Shown: piece by piece, positions 1 through 5,501 of the stretch
Layout of the letters: every line of letters starts with the position of its first letter
Position numbering within the stretch: position 1 is the first letter of the stretch
Notes under the pieces: model-generated
What the model saw: only the letters and a program-made list of their open reading frames with translations
What the model was told of the DNA's origin: nothing
Database searches by the model: none
Translations under genes and position numbers: made by a program
Assembly: GCA_045121195.1 (NCBI GenBank)
Contig: JBGVFO010000069.1
Span: forward strand, 1-8,513
Direction of reading: 5' to 3'
DNA from: RGIG8775 sp045121195
GTDB taxonomy: Bacteria > Bacillota > Clostridia > Oscillospirales > CAG-272
Length of the DNA: 8,513 nucleotides

Positions 1-164
1 TTTGATTTTGTTCATGGCTACGTTCAAACCCTTATCACAAAAGGCTTTCACCAATTTTATAATTGCAAATCCGTTCGTCGCGGGGCGCCGAGGACGTCGC
101 CCCCTACAAGGTTTGTATGTCGCCGTTTTGTCACATCAAACACACCGATAAATCAAAATTTGAA
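1..164. repeat. Dispersed MITE-like repeat, copy 1 (left part cut off by window edge)
   Basis: Position 1 aligns with position 2890 of the complete copy, and bases 1-63 are identical to 2890-2952. The copy then runs through a GC-rich hairpin (stem GGGGCG 82-87 with CGCCCC 98-103) and ends in the terminal repeat at about 140-164, whose reverse complement contains TTATCGGTGTGT, the same as the left terminus of copy 2 (2801-2812). Roughly 99 bp of the element lie outside the window. No transposase is encoded. It sits downstream of the terminator at 208-236, so in this copy the element is outside the transcription unit. Confidence 0.9.
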
Positions 165-207
165 TTGCCATTTTCCGATGGTAAGGCTACACATCGGGGA
201 TTTTTAC

Positions 208-236
208 AAAAAACGCCTCTCGGATTCCGAGAGGCG
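208..236 (-). terminator. Intrinsic (rho-independent) terminator after the 6S RNA candidate
   Basis: On the minus strand a perfect 10-bp stem, CGCCTCTCGG (236-227) with CCGAGAGGCG (223-214), closes a 3-nt loop and is followed directly by six T residues (213-208). The T-tract exists only in the minus-strand direction, so this ends transcription coming from the DUF1292/6S side. It lies about 20 nt past the 3' end of the 6S closing stem. Confidence 0.93.
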
Positions 237-257
237 CGAATATCGGCTTTCAAAATA

Positions 258-464
258 CCCCGCCGAGCCGTGTAGTCGAGAGAATGAAACCCTGCCGTGC
301 AAGGCGGTGTCCTGCCAAAAGCTTTACTGCTCCCAGCGTCCTTACCCGTGCCGAGACAAGTCAATCGGAATCGCGGGAAGGGAGGTCTGCAAACCACTTA
401 TCGGACGCGGACTCCTTTAATTCATGTGTAGGTTCAATTACTCAACTATCACGCACTAAGCAGG
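258..464 (-). ncRNA. ssrS: 6S RNA candidate (regulator of sigma-A RNA polymerase)
   Basis: No convincing protein is encoded here, but the minus strand folds like 6S RNA, which mimics an open promoter and sequesters housekeeping RNA polymerase. A long interrupted closing stem pairs CCTGC (464-460) with GCGGG (263-259), the GCGTG region (455-451) with CACG(G)C (272-267), and TAGTTGAG (448-441) with CTCGACTA (280-273). A central open region follows. The terminal arm pairs CTCCC (384-380) with GGGAG (334-330), CCCG (377-374) with CGGG (348-345), and CCGA (368-365) with TCGG (354-351). Compared from memory with E. coli 6S, the 5' side of the bubble keeps AGTCC (413-409) then CCGATA (404-399), and the 3' side keeps GACAC, CCTTG and AGGGTTTCA-like blocks. 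About 207 nt fits the family (roughly 180-200 nt). The 5' end is approximate and no good promoter of its own is visible, so it may be processed from a DUF1292 read-through transcript. An unrelated structured 3' UTR is the alternative. Confidence 0.78.
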
Positions 465-484
465 AAAAAACTTACGTGGAACGA

Positions 485-781
485 TTATTCTTCCTCTGCG
501 TCGTAGTCGATCTCCTCGGAGAAAAGATCGTCGAAATAATCAGCGGCATCGTCAAACTCGTCGTCGTCGTCGATGGAAACGAGGATCTCCTCGCCATTCT
601 CGACCACCGCCTTGAGAATGGTGTACTCGCAGAACTCGCCGTCGGAATCGCCGTCAGCGGGAACGAACGCGAAATACTGAACGCCCTTGAGCTCGGCCTT
701 TCCGATCAGCTCAAACTGCAGCTCGTTGCCGTCCTCGTCGGTCAATGTATAAAGCTCATCGCTCATCATATTTTCATCCAT
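485..781 (-). CDS. DUF1292 (YrzB-like) small acidic protein
   Basis: This 98-residue protein has the DUF1292 layout: an N-terminal stretch in which hydrophobic and acidic residues alternate (LYTLTDEDGNELQFELIG, residues 10-27), a YFAFVPAD segment (36-43), a YTILKAV strand (53-59) and a GEEILVSI strand (63-70). It ends in a strongly acidic tail (about 71-98, nearly all D and E with a few aromatics). No catalytic residues or membrane segments are visible, and the family's molecular function is unknown. In Bacillus the yrzB gene sits with alaS, yrzL and yrrK; that context is missing here. The start is set at the ATG at 781 because GAGGT lies 8 nt upstream; a TTG 15 bases earlier is in frame but lies upstream of that site. 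The gene has its own promoter (820-848) and the 6S RNA candidate begins about 20 nt after its stop. Family assignment is fairly sure; function is open. Confidence 0.87.
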   Translation of the reverse strand: MDENMMSDELYTLTDEDGNELQFELIGKAELKGVQYFAFVPADGDSDGEFCEYTILKAVVENGEEILVSIDDDDEFDDAADYFDDLFSEEIDYDAEEE

Positions 782-789
782 TGTATTGT

Positions 790-794
790 ACCTC
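790..794 (-). promoter_or_regulatory. Ribosome binding site that decides the DUF1292 start
   Basis: GAGGT on the minus strand ends 8 nt before the ATG at 781-779. This spacing supports that ATG over the in-frame TTG at 796-794, which overlaps the site itself. Confidence 0.75.
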
Positions 795-819
795 AACTTT
801 ACTGTTATTTTCTGTTTCT

Positions 820-848
820 ATTTTACAATATTCTATAGGGATTGTCAA
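820..848 (-). promoter_or_regulatory. SigA-type promoter for DUF1292 and the 6S RNA region
   Basis: On the minus strand a perfect -35 box TTGACA (848-843) is separated by exactly 17 bp (842-826) from the -10 box TAAAAT (825-820, one mismatch to consensus). Transcription should start near 813, giving a leader of about 30 nt before the DUF1292 ATG. It lies in the AT-rich gap after hemW, so DUF1292 and probably the 6S segment are expressed independently of the hemW transcript. Confidence 0.88.
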
Positions 849-883
849 TGTATTTTTTTGGATTTTCTTTGGAAGTTTTCAGC

Positions 884-2029
884 TTATCCCTCAAAATCCA
901 ACACGTCGGAGAGAATGGTATTACTGACGTACATGCCCTCCGCGGTGAAGGCGAGGCGCGTGCCGTCGGCCTTGACGAAGCCGTCGTCTATGTACGCGGA
1001 GAGAGCGTCTGCGTACGCCTTTGCCTCTTTTCCGTACTGCTTGACGAGGGGAAGAAAATCAACGCCCTCGGCAAGACGCATCCCCAGCATCACCGTTTCG
1101 GCGAGAATATCGTGGGGAGAGATCCCCTCGCGTGACTCCTGCCAAGCGCCTGTCAGATAGCGGTCGAGATCCTCGGTGTTGGCGAAGCGGTCGGCACCCA
1201 TACAGGAGTGCGCCGCAAGACCGATACCGAGATAGTCGAGGCGCCGCCAATAGCGGAGGTTGTGCCGCGATTCAAAGCCGGGGTGAGCGAAATTGCTGAT
1301 CTCATATTGGGAAATGCCGTTTGCCGCAAGAAGCGACGCCGTCATTCGATACATAGCGCTCTCGGTGTCCTCGTCGGGAAAGGGAAGTTCGTCGCGGTGA
1401 CGGGCAAAATAGGTTCCTTCCTCGATCTGAAGCCCGTACGCCGAAACGTGGTCGGGCGCAAGGGCGAGGATGGCAGAGAGGGTGTCGGCAAGCCCTTCCT
1501 TTGTCTGCGCGGGAATGCCGAGCATAAGGTCAAGGCTGACGTTGCGGAAGCCCGCTTTTCTTGCGTCGGCAACCGTTTTCCGCACGTCGTCTGCGGTATG
1601 AAGGCGACCGAGAAGGCGCAATTCGCCGTCCTGCATGCTCTGCGCGCCGATGCTGAGGCGGTTGAAGCCCATGGCGCGGAGTGCTTGGAAATTGGCGAGG
1701 TCTGCCGTGGCAGGGTTGCATTCCACCGTGATCTCGGCGTCGTCGGCAATGGAAAAGACGCACTTGAGGGTAGACATCACGCGGGACAGTCGGTCTGTGG
1801 AGAGAAGGGTAGGGGTTCCGCCGCCGAAATAGACGGTATCTACCTCTCGAGTCCGTACTGCTTCAAAATAGGGATGCCCCTCTTGCCCGTAGGACTCGAT
1901 CTCGCGGCAAAGCGCGTCGAGATAGGCGTCTATTCGGTCCTCCTTCGGATGGGGGAAGGAGCAGAAGTCACAATAGCGGCATTTGCTCTTGCAAAAGGGA
2001 ACGTGAATATAAAGTCCAAGGGTGTTCAT
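884..2029 (-). CDS. hemW: HemW, radical SAM heme chaperone (coproporphyrinogen oxidase-like)
   Basis: The 381-residue protein belongs to the HemN/HemW radical SAM family. The [4Fe-4S]/SAM motif CxxxCxxC is at C13, C17 and C20 within a PFCKSKCRYCDF context, followed by GGGTPT (69-74), TVECNP (101-106) and RLSIGAQS (124-131). HNLRYW (256-261) matches the HNxxYW motif that marks HemW, a heme chaperone, as opposed to the true oxygen-independent coproporphyrinogen III oxidase HemN. The C-terminal part (about 300-381) fits the HemN_C domain, and the length is normal for HemW. The ATG at 2029 is one base after the stop of the zinc peptidase (TGATATG arrangement), so translation is probably coupled; no strong ribosome binding site is visible. 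In many Bacillota hemW lies near lepA and hrcA, which is not the case here. Older databases often call such genes coproporphyrinogen III oxidase. Confidence 0.93.
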   Translation of the reverse strand: MNTLGLYIHVPFCKSKCRYCDFCSFPHPKEDRIDAYLDALCREIESYGQEGHPYFEAVRTREVDTVYFGGGTPTLLSTDRLSRVMSTLKCVFSIADDAEITVECNPATADLANFQALRAMGFNRLSIGAQSMQDGELRLLGRLHTADDVRKTVADARKAGFRNVSLDLMLGIPAQTKEGLADTLSAILALAPDHVSAYGLQIEEGTYFARHRDELPFPDEDTESAMYRMTASLLAANGISQYEISNFAHPGFESRHNLRYWRRLDYLGIGLAAHSCMGADRFANTEDLDRYLTGAWQESREGISPHDILAETVMLGMRLAEGVDFLPLVKQYGKEAKAYADALSAYIDDGFVKADGTRLAFTAEGMYVSNTILSDVLDFEG

Positions 2030-2030
2030 A

Positions 2031-2756
2031 TCAGTTTCGTCTGCGGGAGCTGCCCGCCACGATGATGAGAAGACGGAGAAGCTGAGCCAGGGAAACGGCG
2101 AGTGCCGCCACGTAGGTCATAGCCGCCGCCGTCAACACCTTGCGCGCACCGGAAAGCTCGTTGTCGGTAAGAATTCTGCCGTGCTCAAGCGCCTGCATGG
2201 CGCGGCGGCTGGCATTGAACTCTGTAGGAAGGGTGACGAGCTGGAATACGGCGGTCAGCGCGAAGCAGATAATGCCCGTGTAGGCGAGAAGGCTTCCGAA
2301 GGTGCCCGTGCTCTCCCACGCGCAGAGGATCAAGCCGATCAGGATCAGCGGAACGGCAAGGCGCGAGCCGATATTGGTGACGGGAATGATCGCCGAGCGG
2401 ATTTTGATGGGCAGATAGTGGGTGGCGTGCTGAACGGCGTGTCCCGCCTCGTGCGCCGCCACGCCGATCGCCGCCGTGGAGGTGTTTTCATACACCGAAT
2501 CGGACAGATAGATGGTGTTGTCACGGGGATCGTAGTGGTCGGTCAGCTTGCCGTTTACGTGGCGGATCTGCACCGATTGAAGCCCGTTGGCGTCAAGCAC
2601 CTGTCTGGCGGCTTCCGCCCCCGTAAGACCACGGGCGGAGCGCTGCTTGGCGTATTTTTCGAAGGTGGAATTGACCGACGCGCTTGCGATCAGGGCAAAC
2701 AACACGGCGGGCATGACCAGAATCAGGTATAAGGGATCGATATAGTACCAAAACAT
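2031..2756 (-). CDS. YugP-type membrane zinc metallopeptidase (Zn_peptidase_2)
   Basis: The 241-residue membrane protein carries the gluzincin-like motif HEAGH (102-106), with both zinc-binding histidines and the catalytic glutamate present. E179 in the conserved-looking segment LPTEFNAS (176-183) is a plausible third zinc ligand. Hydrophobic stretches at about 8-27, 134-147, 155-174 and 208-235 suggest four membrane segments, with the active site between the first and second. Length and layout match the YugP / neutral zinc metallopeptidase family (PF04298), whose substrates are largely unknown. The start is well supported by AAGGAG a few bases upstream of the ATG. The dispersed repeat begins only about 35 bp upstream and no clear promoter is seen in between, so expression may depend on read-through from the glycosyltransferase or on a promoter inside the repeat. 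The gene is one base away from hemW. Confidence 0.9.
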   Translation of the reverse strand: MFWYYIDPLYLILVMPAVLFALIASASVNSTFEKYAKQRSARGLTGAEAARQVLDANGLQSVQIRHVNGKLTDHYDPRDNTIYLSDSVYENTSTAAIGVAAHEAGHAVQHATHYLPIKIRSAIIPVTNIGSRLAVPLILIGLILCAWESTGTFGSLLAYTGIICFALTAVFQLVTLPTEFNASRRAMQALEHGRILTDNELSGARKVLTAAAMTYVAALAVSLAQLLRLLIIVAGSSRRRN

Positions 2757-2790
2757 GGCAGATCTCCTTTTTTAGTAGTATCAAACGGGA

Positions 2791-3053
2791 AAATTGATGT
2801 TTATCGGTGTGTCACGGCTACGTACAAAACGAACGAAAATATCTAACACCGTAGGGGGCGACGTCCTCGACGCCCCGAAAGCAACCAAATTTGATTTTGT
2901 TCATGGCTACGTTCAAACCCTTATCACAAAAGGCTTTCACCAATTTTATAATCGCAAATCCTTTCGTTTCGGGTCGCCCAGGACGTCGACCCCTACAAGG
3001 TTTGTATGTCGCCATCTCGTCACATCAAACTCCCCGATAAATCAAAATTTGAA
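2791..3053. repeat. Dispersed MITE-like repeat, copy 2 (complete, about 263 bp)
   Basis: This is the only complete copy in the window. Its left terminus starts AAATTGATGTTTATCGG and its right terminus, read on the minus strand, AAATTTTGATTTATCGG; these are imperfect terminal inverted repeats. Each arm carries a hairpin: GGGGCG (2855-2860) with CGCCCC (2871-2876) on the left, and GGGTCG (2971-2976) with CGACCC (2987-2992) on the right. Between them lies an AT-rich core (about 2881-2965). It fills the whole gap between the glycosyltransferase and zinc peptidase genes. It has no transposase, no T-tract after either hairpin (so no intrinsic terminator) and no recognisable target duplication. A 65-codon frame is open on the minus strand (2818-3015), discussed in the findings. 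A MITE or another non-autonomous intergenic element is the best reading. Confidence 0.88.
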
Positions 3054-4169
3054 ATTCTCTGCATCCTCGAGAATACGTCGGCAGATGTCGCGCGCCGCAA
3101 ATTTGTTGACCGTTTGGTTCTGCGCCTCCACCATCGCCTCGCGGGACCAGGGATTGCCGAGAAGGTACAGGGCGTTCGTCACGAGATCGTCGCAGGAGCT
3201 ACCGAACAGAGACAGCCCGTGCGTGCGGAAAAACTCAATGTTGTTCTCCTCCCAGCCGGGGATGGGCTTTGTATGGATGGTGGGAATGCCCTTGACCGCC
3301 GCCTCAGTGGAGGAAAGTCCGCCGGGCTTGGTAAAGAGAATATCCGAGGCATCCATATAGAGGCTGACCTCGGTGGTGAAGTCAATGACGAACAGACGGG
3401 GATCGTTTTTGTGTTTGCGGCGCAGACGCTCCTTCATTTTTTCGTTATTGCCCCCCATAACCACTACGGACGTGCCCTCGGGAATGCGGCGAAGAAGCTC
3501 TGCCACAAGCTTCTCGGTGTTGCCGTAGCCCATGCTTCCCGTCATAACGAGCAGAATATTCCCATCTTCGGGAAGCCCCAGCTTGCGGCGCGCCTCCGTT
3601 TTTTCGGTCTTTTCCGCAAAGGCGGACGAAACGGGGATGCCCGTCGCCATCAGCTTTTCCTCGGGGATGCCTGCCTCGGTAAACTCGTGAGCGAGGCTCT
3701 CGTGAGGAATGAAATAGGTATCAAGCTCGGTGTCGCTGAGGAAGGGGGGATAGGTGTAGTCGGTAGCGATAAAGTAGGTGCGGAAGGTGACGCCGTGCTT
3801 GCGGCGGATCCGCGTGATCGCCTCCGAGGGGAATACGTGAGGCGCCACGACCGTGTCGTAGCCGTTTTCCGTAATATATTCGTAAAGCGCGGAGGCGTAG
3901 GTGACGTTGGCAACGTAGCAGACTGAGCGCTTCTTTGATATTTTGTCCAGCCGCTTGGCAGTCGATACACCGAGACCGTAAACACGGGGCAAATGCAACG
4001 CGCCCTTGCTGTGAATGTCGCTGATCATCTTGGATGCCATCTCGGATTCAAAGGAGAGGGCGTCCAGCATCTCACATTCGATGCCGAGGCGCTGAAGCTC
4101 CGCGAGGACCGCTTTGCCTGCCGTGTTATGCCCTTGTCCCGTGTTGCAGGATAAGATCAGAACCTTCAT
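3042..4169 (-). CDS. UgtP/MGDG-synthase-like glycosyltransferase (GT28), membrane glycolipid synthesis
   Basis: The 375-residue protein has the two-domain build of processive diacylglycerol glucosyltransferases and MGDG synthases. The N-terminal acceptor half (about 1-170) opens with LILSCNTGQGHNTAGKAV, in which GQGH (11-14) is the family glycine/histidine loop. The C-terminal nucleotide-sugar half (about 200-375) has LVMTGSMGYGN (207-217), KPGGLSSTEA (281-290) and the PGWEENN stretch (304-310), all typical of GT28 donor binding. It likely transfers glucose or galactose from a UDP-sugar to diacylglycerol at the inner membrane face, making glycolipid and possibly a lipoteichoic acid anchor; the exact sugar and acceptor cannot be read from the sequence. 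AAAGGAG lies 5 nt before the ATG, and the gene is 24 bp after obgE. The last residues (FKF) and the TGA stop (3044-3042) are made by the end of the dispersed repeat; total length still looks normal. Confidence 0.9.
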   Translation of the reverse strand: MKVLILSCNTGQGHNTAGKAVLAELQRLGIECEMLDALSFESEMASKMISDIHSKGALHLPRVYGLGVSTAKRLDKISKKRSVCYVANVTYASALYEYITENGYDTVVAPHVFPSEAITRIRRKHGVTFRTYFIATDYTYPPFLSDTELDTYFIPHESLAHEFTEAGIPEEKLMATGIPVSSAFAEKTEKTEARRKLGLPEDGNILLVMTGSMGYGNTEKLVAELLRRIPEGTSVVVMGGNNEKMKERLRRKHKNDPRLFVIDFTTEVSLYMDASDILFTKPGGLSSTEAAVKGIPTIHTKPIPGWEENNIEFFRTHGLSLFGSSCDDLVTNALYLLGNPWSREAMVEAQNQTVNKFAARDICRRILEDAENFKF

Positions 4170-4193
4170 AAAAGCTCCTTTCGAGGGGGACGG

Positions 4194-5474
4194 TTATTTG
4201 ACGTAATCGAATTCAAAATCGTAGATGGAAACGGTGTCGCCGTCGCGGCAGCCTGCCGCCTCCAGCTTCTCAAACACACCGTTCTTCTGAAGGGTATGCT
4301 GGAAATAGTTGAGAGATTCGTAGTTGTCGAAATTGATGCGACCCATGATGTTGTAGATAAAGTCGCCTTCCACGATAAACTTGCCGTCCTCCTGTCGGAT
4401 GACGATATCGTCGGCGGTAGGAGCTACGTCCTCGGTCTTTACGACCTCGCTTTCGTATACCGTGATGGGAGGAAGCAGCTGAAGCCGCTCGCCCACGGCG
4501 TGGACAAGCTCCTCAAGACCCTCACCCGTGACGGCGGAAACGTAGAACAGCTCCCAGCCGTTCTCGTCCACAAAGCGCTCGAAGGCGTCCACGTCCGTGG
4601 GGGAGGATTCCAGCATATCGCACTTGTTGGCAACGATGATCTGGGGACGGGTGGCAAGCTCGGGGCTGTAGCGCGCAAGCTCACGGTTGATGGTTTTGAT
4701 GTCCTCGATGGGCTCCCGGTATTCCACCGCCGCTACGTCTACCACGTGAAGAAGCAGACGGCAACGGTCCACGTGCCGAAGGAAGGCGTGACCAAGACCC
4801 GCGCCGTCGGCGGCACCCTCGATAAGACCGGGAATGTCGGCGGCAACGAAGCCGTGCTCGCCGTAGGTGGAAACCACGCCGAGGTTAGGGGACAGTGTGG
4901 TGAAATGATAGTCGGCGATCTTGGGACGCGCCGAGCTGATACGGGACAGGATGGAGGATTTACCCACGCTGGGGTAGCCGATAAGGCCCACGTCGGCGAT
5001 CATTTTCAGCTCCAGAAGCACCTCCGCCTCCTCACCCCGCGTGCCGTTCTTGGCAAACATGGGGGTCTGACGGGTGGGGGTGGCGAAATGACGGTTGCCG
5101 AAGCCGCCGCGTCCGCCGCGACAGCAGACAAAGTCTGCGCCGTCGTTCTCGGACATATCGTGGATCACCTTGCCCGTTTCGGGCTCCTTGATGAGGGTTC
5201 CGGGGGGGACCTGAATGATGAGATCGGGCGCGGTGGCGCCGTGGAACTTGGAGCCCTTGCCGTCCTCGCCGTTCTGCGCCACGAATTTGCGCTTGTAGCG
5301 GAAGGCGAGAAGGGTGTTGGAGCCGGGATCTACGCGGAACACGATGTTGCCGCCGTGACCGCCGTCGCCGCCGTCGGGACCGCCGTGAGAAACGTATTTC
5401 TCGCGATGGAAGGCAACGGCGCCGTTGCCGCCGTTACCCGCCTTGAGATAGATTTTTATATTGTCGATAAACAT
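4194..5474 (-). CDS. obgE: Obg/CgtA GTPase, ribosome assembly
   Basis: The 426-residue protein has all three Obg domains. The glycine-rich Obg fold (1-157) contains the GNGGNG, GGPDGGDGGHGG and RGGRGGFGN repeats. The G domain (about 158-335) has G1 GYPSVGKSS (166-174), the switch I threonines (192-193), G3 DIPGLIEGA (213-221), G4 NKCD (283-286) and G5 SAVTGEGL (313-320). The C-terminal OCT domain (about 345-424) is of the Gram-positive type. Obg acts in late 50S subunit assembly and, in Bacillus, links to ppGpp and the general stress response. All nucleotide-binding motifs are intact. GAAAGGAGAA precedes the ATG. In many bacteria obg follows rplU and rpmA; here it follows der by 27 bp, giving two ribosome-assembly GTPases in a row. 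Confidence 0.97.
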   Translation of the reverse strand: MFIDNIKIYLKAGNGGNGAVAFHREKYVSHGGPDGGDGGHGGNIVFRVDPGSNTLLAFRYKRKFVAQNGEDGKGSKFHGATAPDLIIQVPPGTLIKEPETGKVIHDMSENDGADFVCCRGGRGGFGNRHFATPTRQTPMFAKNGTRGEEAEVLLELKMIADVGLIGYPSVGKSSILSRISSARPKIADYHFTTLSPNLGVVSTYGEHGFVAADIPGLIEGAADGAGLGHAFLRHVDRCRLLLHVVDVAAVEYREPIEDIKTINRELARYSPELATRPQIIVANKCDMLESSPTDVDAFERFVDENGWELFYVSAVTGEGLEELVHAVGERLQLLPPITVYESEVVKTEDVAPTADDIVIRQEDGKFIVEGDFIYNIMGRINFDNYESLNYFQHTLQKNGVFEKLEAAGCRDGDTVSIYDFEFDYVK

Positions 5475-5501
5475 AGTTGGGTTCTCCTTTCAAAAAAGAG
5501 A

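Noticed and set aside
131..420. Short open frames on both strands in the 6S region
   Set aside because: They cross the terminator and the repeat, lack ribosome binding sites, and are better explained by the structured RNA.
782..796. TTG start for DUF1292, 15 bases upstream of the ATG
   Set aside because: The GAGGT site overlaps this TTG and is correctly spaced for the ATG at 781; the extra residues do not fit the family N-terminus.
1208..2732. Long plus-strand open frames opposite hemW and the zinc peptidase
   Set aside because: They mirror the complement of the real genes; the minus-strand products carry the HemW and HEAGH motifs.
2855..2992. Repeat hairpins as intrinsic terminators for the glycosyltransferase transcript
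   Set aside because: Neither stem is followed by a run of T on either strand.
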